From Cyanoderma ruficeps (Eukaryota; Chordata; Aves; Passeriformes; Timaliidae), in assembly GCA_008694505.1 (NCBI GenBank), contig VZDJ01007755.1:14148471-14212470 (forward strand): 64,000 bases of DNA. The letters run 5' to 3'. Numbering within the stretch: position 1 is the stretch's first letter; every line of letters begins with the position of its first letter. The notes beneath the pieces were generated by a model. The model was not told the DNA's origin, searched no databases, and saw only the letters and a list, made by a program, of their open reading frames with translations. A program made the position numbers and the translations under genes. This document shows, piece by piece, positions 40,755-51,935 of this stretch.

Positions 40755-41763
40755 AGTAGAAAAGTGCAGCTCACAATTTGCTTTCACTTGGAAAGGTGTC
40801 CAGTACATCTGGAATCAATTGCCCCAGGGATGGAAACACAACATTACCATCTGCCATGGACTGATCCAGCCTGTACTGGAACAGAGCGAAGCTCCAGAAA
40901 TCTAAAATACATTGATAATGTTATTGTGCTGTGATATATAGCAGAAGAGGTTTTTGAGAAGGGGAAGAAAATGGTCTGAATCCTTCTAAAAACTGTTTTC
41001 CCATAGAACAAAGTGAAGTCATGGAACCTGCATGGGAGGATCAGTTTCTAGAAAAAAAATGGCAAGATGGACAACAAATGGATGGATGTGACCAATAAAA
41101 TAAAAACTATGCTTTCTCAGGCACTGTGAGTTTTGTAGAATGTGTATTCCAAATTACAGTCTGATTGTCAGTTCTCTCTATCAAGTGACCCAGAAGAAGA
41201 ATGATTTAAAATGGGCCCCTGAGCAATAACAAGCCTTTGAAAAAAATTCAACAGGAGATAGGTCTTGAAGAAGATCTTGGGCCACTTTGGACAGAGCAAG
41301 ACTAAAAGCTGCGCTCTACAACACAGCCAAGAGGAATGTTTCTACCTGGAACCTCTGGCAGAAAGTACCAGGTGAGAGTCTAGGTCAACCCTTCAGGTTT
41401 TTGAATCTGGGTTACAGAGGATCTGAGGCCTGCTATACCCCAACTAAAAAAAAGTAGTGGTTTGAGCTGCTTCAGAAATGATTTGTGCTGAAGTACAGCT
41501 CCTGCTAGCACACTGTCAGCCAGTACTGGGCTGGATGTTTGAAAGGAAGGGTCCCCTCTACACATCGTGCAGCTGATTTTCTACACCAAGTAAGTGGATC
41601 ATACTGATCACACTACTAGTTTGAATAGAAAACCCCAGTCATTCAGGAATTTAAGTGATCATGGATTATCCAGAAGGCAAAGATTTCATTATATCACTAG
41701 AAAAAGAGGTGAGAAGTGCTGAAGTCCCATTTCCCATTTCCCATTCTGGGCACCAGAAAAGAC
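40755..41763 (+). pseudogene. Broken retroviral pol: reverse transcriptase to RNase H region
   Basis: The first part (to 40905) is open and reads FAFTWKGVQYIW, then the LPQG motif (40819-40830), then ICHGLIQPVL, as expected of a retroviral reverse transcriptase. A TAA stop lies at 40903-40905. The catalytic YxDD motif, in a different frame at 40908-40919, reads YIDN, so one aspartate is replaced. A TGA follows at 40932-40934 and more stops come later. Matching pol-like pieces continue around 41190-41590, for example GYRGSEACYTPT in the connection/RNase H part. Up to 41763 only faint traces remain. Frameshifts, stops and the altered active site make it non-functional. Confidence 0.75.
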
Positions 41764-42341
41764 CATTGTAGTTTAACCAAGCAGGGACCTAAATACCACA
41801 CAGTCATTTACTTACTCAGAGCCCCTTGGGGACAGGGGAGAGAAATGGGGAAAAAATTAACATCCATGGCTTGAGATAAAAACAGTATGACAGGACAGAA
41901 AGGAAGCAATAATAATAAAAATAATAATGACATTAATAATAATAATAGCAATCCTATATACAAAATAAGTGATGCACAATGCAATTGCTCATGACCTGTT
42001 AATTAATGCCCACTCAGTTCCCAAACATCACCCCAAAGCTACCTTTCCTCCTGGTTTATATGTTGAGGATGATGTCATACGGCATGGAATATGACACCAT
42101 ATTCCTTTGGCCAGTTTGTGTCAGCTGTCCCAGCTGTGTCCCCTCCAAGCTTCTTGTGCTCCCCCAGCCACCCCACTGGTCAGATGGTATGAGAAAAGGA
42201 AAAGGCCTTGATTTAGTGTAAATACTGCTTAACCATAACTAACATGCATTTTTGGTTGATATTCTGGTCCTAAATCTAAAATGCAGCACTATACCAACTA
42301 CTAGGAAGCAAATTAGTGCTATTCCAGCCAAAAGCAGGAAC
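41764..42341 (+). repeat. Near-complete ERVL LTR (3' copy)
   Basis: It starts ATTGTAGTTTAACC, a diverged form of the usual TGTTGTGGTTTAACC. Next come an AAT-repeat tract (41908-41948), the GATGCACAATGCAATTGCTC block and a TATA-like TTTATAT at 42055-42061. After these come GATGATGTCATACGGCATGG, CCTTTGGCCAGTTTGTGTCA, a GCTGTGTCCCCTCC block, and AAGGCCTTGATT. The end is ATTCCAGCCAAAAGCAGGAA. This order is that of a common bird ERVL-type LTR. The TATA-like site marks the ancestral U3 promoter; there is no sign that it is used now. Confidence 0.85.
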
Positions 42342-44280
42342 CCATTTTTATCAATCACAACATAATATATAATTGTATGATGGTAACTATTATCAATTTA
42401 ACATAACTAGAAAGAGAAGTTGTTCTGATCTATTGTAGTTGAGTTTGAGAGGAGAAGAAACAAGAATGGGGAATGAAAGCAAACTGGGCTTTCAGTGATG
42501 ATAGCAAGCTGGGAAAGACTAAGTTTTCAGAAAGTTGTTAAAAGCTTTTCTTCTCCTAAAATATGTGCTTCTTAATGAAAACTTACAGCTATTCCGAAGG
42601 TTTCTGGAGTCTGTTTTTGCATTCCCCTTTGGAAGGGAACTTACTGCACTCTTGTAATTCAACTACTAAAACTTCCACACCAGGAACAGGCCAGGGGCAA
42701 AGTTACTCTGATTTTTACACTGTCCCAGAACTGTGTTTTATTACTGCATCCCCTCAGGTCCCTAAGTCACAATAGATATCAAAGTCAGCTTTCCAAATGT
42801 ATTTTTACAATAATTCAAGCTGGTTTAATGCTTTTATTTTACATTTTCCATCTTCAGCATGTTTAATATATGAAGCCAATTATATGTGAAAATGTAAAAT
42901 GACTTGATTTAATGAAAAAAATAAAGACCACATGTACACTTGAGAAGAATAAACTCTGTGTTATTCCTTACATTTGTCCTTCGCAGCTGAACAAAAATAC
43001 AGGGTTTTGCAGCTTGTTCAGAAATGTTGTTGATAGTATTTTTTGCATTCCTATGTCTTCATTCAAAGTGGATGCAAATAATAAATAAAATTATTGCCAA
43101 GGTTCCTATTTTCTAAAAGTGGCTGTTATAATCAGAAAAAGGATGCTATAAAAAATGGTATTTCATATTTCACATTTATTCTCCCTCAATGACTTCTTTA
43201 TCAATTGTGCTCATTTTGCAAGTCAAAACAAGATCCTTCTGACTGCCAGCATTGCAGTTCCACATGTTACTTGGAAAGCAGACAATATTTTTCTCCTCTC
43301 TTTTTCAGTCATAAAGATTTTAGAATTAAAAACCATACCAACCCATCTAGATGATGTTGCAGGAGGTAAACTTAAGGTTTTGCAATTCTGCTTCGCAGTT
43401 CAGATAGTGGAAATATTTGTATTTATAGCTAAATGTACAGAAATGTCAAAAACATGAGGCAGATACTTGGGCTGCCAATTTGTGATTGTCCTTCTGATGC
43501 CAAAGTTTTTTGACTCCAACAGCAGGCCTTGAGGTATGGCAAGCATAGACATTAATGCAGCAGTGATTTTGAGTAAGCATAGCAATGTTTGAAATAACTG
43601 AAATTATACTGAACTGTTGTCTTAGTCAGCTCCTCCAGTGAGCTGATTGAGAGCTCAAGTCTGGATCTGAATCACAGGGTTTTTATGGCACAGTTTCTAA
43701 CAAACTGTCCGACCCTCAGCACCTTATTTAGCCCTGAGTTGTGTAGTAACAGAAAAAAAACTCTAAATGTAAAAGTAGTCAAGACTCTTTTAAAACTCAC
43801 TGTAGTGTTGGTTTCCAAGTTTTCTGGTGGACTTTTGGCCTATGTATAGAAGAACCAAGGGAACCCATAATCAATATAATAGATAGTTTTCCACCTTGAA
43901 TTTCCTTTTACCTTCCTCATAGCAAACCCATGCTTCTTCTCATTCTTTACTGGTCATCAAAGATAAAGGAATGAGTACTCCATTGCTACACTTGAAAATT
44001 AACTTTTTCTTTATAGAAGATACAGTGCACAGAGGGTGACTGCTGGAACAGAGACAGAATTAAGGCTGACATTAAAATGTTGCTCTCCCTTTTTTAATGT
44101 TAGTGTTTCGGGGATTTTAGGGCTGCTTTTTCCAAAATTATATCTATTATATTGTGTGTTTCTTAGTAATAAATGTTGTCTTCCAGTTTTACATTGACAC
44201 AACAAGATGTGACTCCTTGTATGAACCTAAAGACTTATGTTAAAAAAAGTGAAGGGGAAAAAAATAAAGAAAAAGGAAAA
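42342..44280. other. Unique non-coding DNA
   Basis: The CCATT at 42342-42346 may be the right target-site copy of the provirus. Otherwise no gene or repeat was recognised. The 100-codon frame at 43155-43457 shows no domain. Confidence 0.6.
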
Positions 44281-44331
44281 AAAATTTGGAAGCTTTGCTT
44301 TGGGAATAAAAAATTTTGGAGGCTTTGCTTT
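44281..44331. repeat. Imperfect direct repeat, about 22 bp
   Basis: AAAATTTGGAAGCTTTGCTT (from 44281) recurs with two changes at 44310-44331, and the second copy is followed by a T run. It is a local duplication in A/T-rich sequence. Confidence 0.8.
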
Positions 44332-47186
44332 GCTTTTTTTTTTCTCCCTCACAATTTTAACAATCAAAAGACTGTTTTTACTGAGGTTTAGAAAATGTAA
44401 AATTTAAAATACTTCCAAGTAGCTGGCACATATCATTTAAAAAAAATTGCTCTAACTTGTTTCCTTTGATTTACTTGGAGTCTTTAAAAAAACGTTCTTT
44501 CTGCTAACTATTGGCAATGTAACCTATTGTTTGTTAAGCAGCCAAGATCAATTTACAATCCTTTTGTTTAAAAAATCATTAAACAGACTAAATTAATGGC
44601 ATATTGTGTGCTGCTTCTGATAATCCAGTTAAGAAAATAGCAATACATATCTAATAAATGTTTTCAAAGTTTCACTGAACTGTCATTGGAGCAACTGCTA
44701 TATTGATCATTCTTTTCTTCTGCTCTAAAGGGCTACATTTATACAGCTCAGATGTCTATCAAAAGAATAATCTTTCTTTCAATAACCTTTATTTTGTCTG
44801 ATCTTTTAGCACATTTGATGTGCTGCTGCTCCTTAGAGTCGAGAATTTATAAGCTGCATTTTGAATGACATACAATGGTACAGTGCAAGGTACCTAAACA
44901 TAACCACTTATTTAACTATGGGAATTGTCACAGAGTCTTTCATAGCTCTACCTGTAACTGTGAAATTGTCTGTGCTTGAATACTTTGATAAATGCAGGAC
45001 TTAGAGAGAGAGAGAGATGCTAAAGGCTTTTGCAGAGTCAAACTCTAAATATCACCAAAGATCTTCTATGTGTTTTTTGTACATATATCACCCCAGCAAA
45101 CTTCCCACGACTTAACTTCTCCTTATTTATTTTCTCCCATTCTATTGTCTGTACTCAACCCTAAACCAGCTTCCTCTTTACATTTCAGAGGGGGAAACAC
45201 ATTGCCCTCAAGTTGCCCACCAGACATTGGTGCAATTTACATGATTTGCACCAGAAAAAGCAACAACCTAAGTGTGTTTACAGTGAATGCATTTTATTTT
45301 AGATGTTCAGCCTTGGGCACTGTCAGGTTGCCCTCAGAACCTCCTCTAGCTTGACCTTTCCTTGATTATTTTTTTCCCCTGGCAGAAACATCTGAATAAG
45401 CTTTTCCCTTTACTGTTGTTTTATTCTTTCTTTGCAGCTACCTCTCTTCCTAACATACAGTTCACCCACCACAAATAGCTGTCATAGTTGTAAATAAGGC
45501 AAGCAGACACACTGACTCAGCCACACACACACCACCCAAATTATCTGTAGCTCTCATCACATTTCACCTTTCTTGTTTGAAATGAACAACAACCAAAACT
45601 GGCTGCTATTAAAGTTCTGCAAAGCATATTAAAGGCAAATTCACCAATAAAGTTTAACCATGTTTTGCTGAGCCATATTTATCTGGTTCATATTACTGGC
45701 ATGTATGATGTTTGTGTAGTGCCGGATCTTTGACCCCTACTTTCATTTCTTTTCTCCTTAACTGAAAATGTAGCCTAGGTTAAACAAAAGCTATAAAAGC
45801 TAACATCAGTAAAAAGAGAAAATCAGATGGAGTGTGAGATATTTCAGTTAAACACAGCTAGAAACTCAACCGAGAGGTGCTGTTGATCAGTTTATGTGTG
45901 ATGCTGAATAAGCTGGAAGCTATTCTCAAGATTCTTTGTTTAAAAACTGAGTACCAAAGAAAGAAATTCTGCCAAGTACTGTCCCATAGCAAATGTAAAA
46001 GTCATTTCATTCCTTTTTAATTTCCTCAGATTACAGACAGTCAGGAATCATACAAAGACAGAAAATCTATTCTTAGCTTCACTGGAATGGATGAATCAGT
46101 TCAGATTAAAGAAAAAACAGCACAAATCTTTGACTGAAACTTCAGCCAAACAATTTCAAATGTTCTAGGATAAAAAGGGGTTTTATTAGATTTGTGTTAT
46201 TATTTCTAGCCCATCACTTCATCTTTTCTACTGAAATCAAAAAACTAAAATAACAGAAAAAATATTCTCATGTTTTTTAAAAAAACTTAGAAGCTCTTTG
46301 TAGACATATACCTAAGAGTATACAGGATATCTTTTCATGTCTGGCTGAGTTTGAAAGCAAATGAATGCACAATAGGTAAAGATAAGAAATAATTTTTAAA
46401 AAGATTTAGAATTGTATGCTGAGGCAGATATGCAAATTAGTAATTTGCAAACAAGCTTCTCGACAGAGTACTGGTAGCTGGATCCATGGCTCTTTCCTTG
46501 CTAGAACTGATGGGCAGAACATGTGTCACATTTAAACCCTGCTATCTATAAACTGTTGCTTGAGAGTAAAAAAATTGTTCTATTTATCTTTGAATAAAAA
46601 TATACTATACATGAAAATCCAGTAAATCATAAAAGCCAGACAGAGCAGAGCAGTGCACATTCTAGGACTCCCCATTTGCAAAAGGTCTTTTCTGAGCTTG
46701 TGCTACTAATGATGTTACTGTGTGCTGATGGAGGTTTTTTGCAAAAGCTTTAGGATTAATTTGCTATCAAAATGGATGACAAGCACTTACACAGCAAATA
46801 ATGTTATTTTTAATTTCTAATTTATCATGTCATGTGATGTCATAAATTAAATAAAGCTATATTAATTCTAAGTGAAAACATCCTTTCAGGGGCTAGCAAT
46901 CAGTTCCCACGTGACTGTGTTTCTCAGACAAAGTAAGAGGGTGTGTGAAATAGTTCTCCCGTATAAAAAAGTATTTTCAAAAACCTGGTGAAGAAGTTTA
47001 CAGGAAGAAATGTCTGGAATGATAAACTGAATACAGTCATTGTTGGAGCTAAAAGGAGCACAGCAGATTAAATTTTTTTTTTTAATGTAAAAAGGAATTT
47101 GATATCACTTTTCTGTCTCTCTCATTCAAATGAGATTATGTTTGTTGCCAGTCAGATTACTTCCAGTGTGGATAGGATAAAAACTG
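44332..47186. other. Unique non-coding DNA, AT-rich
   Basis: No gene seen. A (GA)n run lies at about 45006-45018. The stretches at about 44500-44680 and 45600-45720 are high-complexity and AT-rich and could be conserved non-coding sequence. This is a judgement of texture only. Confidence 0.55.
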
Positions 47187-47212
47187 AGGGCCAGACTGAA
47201 CAACCCTTTCTG
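47187..47212. repeat. Possible ancient amniote repeat edge
   Basis: GGGCCAGACTGAACAACCCT resembles the outer edge GGGCCAGATTCTGCAACCCT of the same palindromic family as the relics at 28541 and 40005. Only about 25 bases match. Confidence 0.3.
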
Positions 47213-50200
47213 TAGTGGAAAACCTGTGGATGAAATAATGACAAAATTTTATATCAAAAACTGATGGAGATAAATTTCACAAAACACATGTTGTTCTTTC
47301 TAGTTCTTTCACTAAACTCTGAGGAACAAGAAGCAGGGTAAGCTAAAAATATTCAGAAAAAAATTATTAGGTAACCTTCCTCCCAGACATAATGACAGAG
47401 AGCACAGCACACTGCATTTAAGTAGGAAACTGAACAAAACCCAAAGCAGTTCTAACAACTCCCATGCTTCTGCTGCACTTGTGAATATCATTGTGCCTTG
47501 GAGACAAGGCTTCACTGTTGGCTAGAAGAGTCCTTGGGGAGGTGGGAGCTCTGGCTCAGATGACTCTCCTCAGTTTGTTTTCCCTCCCCTTGCTGGCTGT
47601 CCTCATTCTCCTCAGAGAGCTCATACTGCGTCAGAGGGAGCATAAAGCATTATCTCCTTTGTTCCAGGAGATAGCTGGGAAGTTGGAACTGAGCTGCCTT
47701 GACTTGGCTTATTACGAGCACACCCAAAAAAATCTCACGAGGCAAAATTGCAAATGGAATTTAAGGTGCACCTAGATATTTAAGGGGTGAATAGAGCTGT
47801 AAATTCCAGTCAAACACAAAAGAACATTTAGGCACCTTGGAATTCATCTAGATGGTGCAAGAGCCAGACATAAATTCACCAAGCTAAAAGTGGATTTCTA
47901 AATCTACACATTTTGAGTCAGTATGATACAAAGATGCAAACAAGGTATTGAAAGCAAATGCTCTCCTGCTAATGCAGAGCCCTGACTGTAAGTAGTACAT
48001 GTTAACCCAGACACCAACTCTACAAAAAATGGAAATGTAATTTTGTAGTCCCAAATCCAATGCAGCCTTCTCCATTTTAAGCATGCTAATCATGCTCCTA
48101 GGAAGTGTATGCCCACTATACATCTTCTCTATGAATATAGCTTTGGATTAGATTTCCAGGTCTCTTAATATGGAGAACTGTAAATGTGCAGGTCCTTAAA
48201 AATGGAGACAGATCAATGCATCACATGTTTACAGGTAAAAGTGGAGTCAAATTGTTCCTTCCACTTGAATCTGATATTCAATTTATTACTTCTTTTCAAG
48301 TTTTAAATACCATTGATAGAAATATAATTGGAATTTTTTTGATAGTACAATGATTTTTAACTTAGCAGGAAAAGGCATAACATGATCTGAAGGCTGGAAC
48401 TTCAGTGAGGTGCAGAGAACAGTATGTTGCACATGAACAGGGGTGGTACAGCTCATAATGGTAGGTCCCTAGTAACATTTGTACTAAAAGTTGGTATATT
48501 GGTAGCAAATTTTGTAGCAAAAACAAAACAAAACAAGACTAAAACCAAAACCAAAAACAAAACGAAACCAAGCCTTGTGTTGTTTGGACCTTCAGCCCAA
48601 AGAACTGAATTTCATCTCTGATTTTGTCAACAAACTCCTGTGTGAGATAAGCAAAGTCACTCATATTAAGCTTTTCATAAACAACTCTCCTAATTTCTAA
48701 TTTTCTGAATAACCATCTTAAAAACATAGTTTGTTTTTCAAAGGTCCCAACTAGTTACATCTGTAATTAAAGCCATGGGAAAGACACATAGAAAATGCTT
48801 TAAGTATGCTAAAGTGTTTGAAAAAATCACTATTTTGTGGTACAATGTTTGAAAGTTTAAGCTGCAGCTATTTTGGTACACATCTTGCTCATGTGAAAAT
48901 GGCAATTATCTTCTTACATTACCTAATGGGCATTTTGATAATAAATTCACCACACATATAAGGCAAAACTTCTGCAATACTTGGCTACCTGGGAAAGTCA
49001 GATGGAAGGCTGGCAGTATTTTTTAAACACATCACATATCCCTGTGGCTGCACGTAAATTCTGTACCTGGAATCACTTGCATGTCTCCTTCACACACCAG
49101 TGATAGGAGGCAACAAGTTTCAGGCCTATACCATGTCTACTCCATTTTTTTTTTCATTTTTTCTTTGTGTGCTGATTTTCATGAAAATTTAGTTGAGCCG
49201 ATCACTCATTATATACATTCATCATGATACAACTGTTTAATAGCTTTACATAAGTATAGTGGTGCTTACAAATTCAGGAAAGCATAATGCTCTCCAGTTT
49301 CATCAGATGTGTTCTGGGCAGACAACAGTGTGTAGCTAAAAAATATGATTCTGAAACAAAGAAAATTACATTCTGTCCGTATTTCACTTGAAGCAACAGC
49401 CAAACACATTGCTTATAGCAGTCAATTTGGACATTTCTAGGGCCCTGAAGAGAGATGGGAAAGCTGTTGGGCAGAGCCATCAGGTGTACTAATGAGATAA
49501 GGGAGCTGGAGAGATCCTTTGAAAATAGTTGTTGGAGAGGTTAGGAGGAGGGAATTTGGAGGTTTGAGTTTTTCATTTTGGGGCCACATATGCTCCAGGA
49601 AAGATTCATATTTCCTATCTCCAAGGAACACACATAGTATACCAGTAGGAAATATCAAACAATCATAAGCAGTGCCCAGCAACTTCTGCTCTCCATGGAT
49701 ATAAGTACAGAGATGATGAAAAGGCAGCTAAACACCAAATTGAATAACACTGACTCTAAAATAAATCACAGTACTCAGTTCAAGTGTAACAAATATTATC
49801 CACATTCTTTTGCCAAAACAATAAGAAATTATTGTCAATTCTGCACAGACATTTTAAGACAGCATTGCTTTTCCTTCACTTCTAGAGGAGAAAATCGTTA
49901 TGTGGAGAATGTTTAAGAATGTATCTTTTTTCCTTATCAGACATTCCATAACTGACTGACCTGCTTATTCTCTTGGAAAAAAATAAATCAATAAAAACAA
50001 TTAGTTGAGTGGAAATTTTATGTTTGACAGCTCAGCAAGGTTCAATTTTTTTTTTCCAAATGTGGGTATATTAAAATTTTTTGATGAGTTCAAGTAATCT
50101 AGATTATTCACACAAATTAGAAATTACTCAGGAAAATAGACATTTTATTTATACAATTATTTAAAATATTTTTTCTCTTAATTATGATCTCTACTTGCTT

Positions 50201-51247
50201 AAAGCATACACAGATTGTTCCAAAATCATACATGGCCCAGAAAATAGAGAACTGAAGAATTTTCAGTATTTCTCTTTAGCTTTCAGTATTTAGCTTTTTA
50301 GCTAGTATTTCTCTTTACCTTTCTTTTACCAGTCAATTCATGCCCATTAAATTTTACATGTATTTTCTTCCACTAAAGATGACAGAAAACTAATTCAGAA
50401 AAGTCATTGTGCTGAATTTCTTCAGTTTAAGTAACACTTCCACTTTTTATATGAAAAAAGAAAAGAATATTAATAAAAAATTCACATGTGCTCTTGTGTT
50501 CTTTCAAAGTTAATGCTCTTTGGATCTTTTGTTTCATAAACCTTTGGGGTATTCTGGAAAAAATATTCACACAAATAAATGCTTTGTATATTTTAAAAAA
50601 TAAAAATAACTCATTATGCGTTTTTATGAACATGAGATAATCATATCTCTTTTGAAACACCTCTATGCAAGTGTAAACTACAAAATGCTCTCAGATCTTT
50701 AGGAGATCAAAAAGCTCATAGCTTTGAAAGTCAGTCTCAGCTAACTGCAGAAACTTCTACATATTTGGATATTTTATGATTGTTAAGATTTTGAATATTT
50801 AAGGACAGGACTAAGATTGACAGAAAATGGGGTAAGGTACTTCTTTCATGTATTTGTGGTCATATGGGCTCAAAGGAAACAAGTGTACAAATCTGCTTGC
50901 AGAAAAATTAATTTTGGAGGTCTTAGCCAGAAAGAACATTAACCTTTTCAGACACTTTTTTATAGATTTATTCAGAAATCCTTTCCCTAATGATCTCACC
51001 CAGGCTTTGCTTTGACGTAACTGGGGCTTGTGTATCGAGCTGCTGAAGATGACTAGATTTGCCCTCATTCTATCTGAGGAAGAATATTTCCTCCTTCTAT
51101 CCAAATGGGGTGCCCCCAGACCAGTCTATCAGGCAATGAGAGCCAGAATGGGGTCAACTAAAGATGAGAGAACACCAGGGAAAACAAATGTCTTTTGAGT
51201 CTAATGCATTACAAGATCTTCTGATGAAGGAATGAGTGGATGAACAC
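47213..51247. other. Unique non-coding DNA
   Basis: A leucine-rich 94-codon frame (47491-47775) has no recognisable relatives and is not called. GGTGCACCTAGATATTTAAG (from 47766) and TTTAGGCACCTTGGAATTC (from 47828) faintly recall another old archosaur repeat. An AAAAC-rich run lies at 48519-48570. The segment 50261-50323 has internally repeated AGTATTTCTCTTTA-type sequence. No gene was found. Confidence 0.55.
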
Positions 51248-51335
51248 TTCTCTTCTCTTCTCTTCTCTTCTCTTCTCTTCTCTTCTCTTCTCTTCTCTTC
51301 TCTTCTCTTCTCTTCTCTTTTCTCTTCTCTTCTTT
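51248..51335. repeat. (TTCTC)n pentanucleotide microsatellite
   Basis: About 14 perfect units from 51248 to 51319, followed by a degenerate TTTTCTCTTCTCTTCTTTC tail to about 51335. One strand is pure pyrimidine and the other pure purine, a composition able to form triplex structure. The number of units is likely to vary between individuals. Confidence 0.95.
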
Positions 51336-51759
51336 CTTTTTTGTTCCTAATAGAAGATTAAGATTTAAGAATTATGTATTTGAAAAGCAAAGGTAATATT
51401 CATGTCTGTCATGTCATACCACTTATAATTTTCATCATATCTGAAAATTACGTAGTGTATGTTTTTGTCAAAACTTGAATCAACACTAAGTGTTGGGGGC
51501 ACTATAACTGACTAACCTAGCAATGAACTTATCTATTTCTTTATTTTCCAAATGCTATGTCCTAAGAAAAAAGAAAACCTTATATAAAAAGAATACAGAA
51601 TAAGAATGTGCTAATGGGAGGAAGCTAACATAAAACAAAACAAATCAAGCACCAACAGAATATCTTAGAGTTATATTTAGTCACACTCAGCTGGGACATG
51701 GGAAAGGAGACTAATTACAGAGGTTAGATGGGTCAGAAGTTAGGAAATTAACCTTAGAT
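51336..51759. other. Unique non-coding DNA
   Basis: Nothing recognised. Confidence 0.55.
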
Positions 51760-51935
51760 TTAGAAGACTTATATTCTATTCCCAACTGTGCCACAGACTT
51801 CCTAGGTGAAAATGCTCAATTCCTTTTACTTCTGTCTGGATTTCAATTCTTCTTATGCAAAACTGAGGATAATAATACTTCTCCCACACATTCTGTTGAT
51901 GATTTTCATTATTTGAATATTACAGTGGTTTAGAT
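51760..51935 (+). mobile_element. MIR/CORE-SINE relic
   Basis: TTCTATTCCCAACTGTGCCA is followed by CAGACTTCCTAGGTG, then a diverged TCAATTCCTTTTACTTCTGT, then TGCAAAACTGAGGATAATAA and TACTTCTCCCACA. This is the order of blocks in a MIR-type SINE: a box with TGCCAC, then CCTCTGTG..CAGTTT, then AAAATGAGGATAATAATACCT. A loosely matching tail reaches about 51935. Such elements are very old in amniotes and rare and highly decayed in birds. The call rests on recognising the block order; a profile search against MIR models would settle it. Confidence 0.6.

Larger units (their letters stand above)
40320..42341 (+). mobile_element. Degenerate ERVL-type endogenous retrovirus, rearranged
   Basis: About 2.0 kb of old retroviral sequence on the + strand. 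The order read from the sequence is: LTR 5'-end stub (40320-40342), pol piece (40345-40443), 5' half of an LTR (40444-40750), reverse transcriptase to RNase H part of pol (40755-41763), and a near-complete LTR (41764-42341). A full ERVL provirus is several kb, so gag, most of pol and the primer-binding-site region are missing. The LTRs have diverged strongly from each other, so the insertion is old and the copy is dead. CCATT occurs at 40316-40320 and at 42342-42346 and may be the target-site duplication. Assignment to ERVL rests on the LTR pattern and pol type known from bird genomes. Confidence 0.8.

Noticed and set aside
47491..47775. 94-codon leucine-rich frame resembling a membrane segment
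   Set aside because: Hydrophobic frames arise readily from CT-rich DNA. There is no homology, splice context or promoter.
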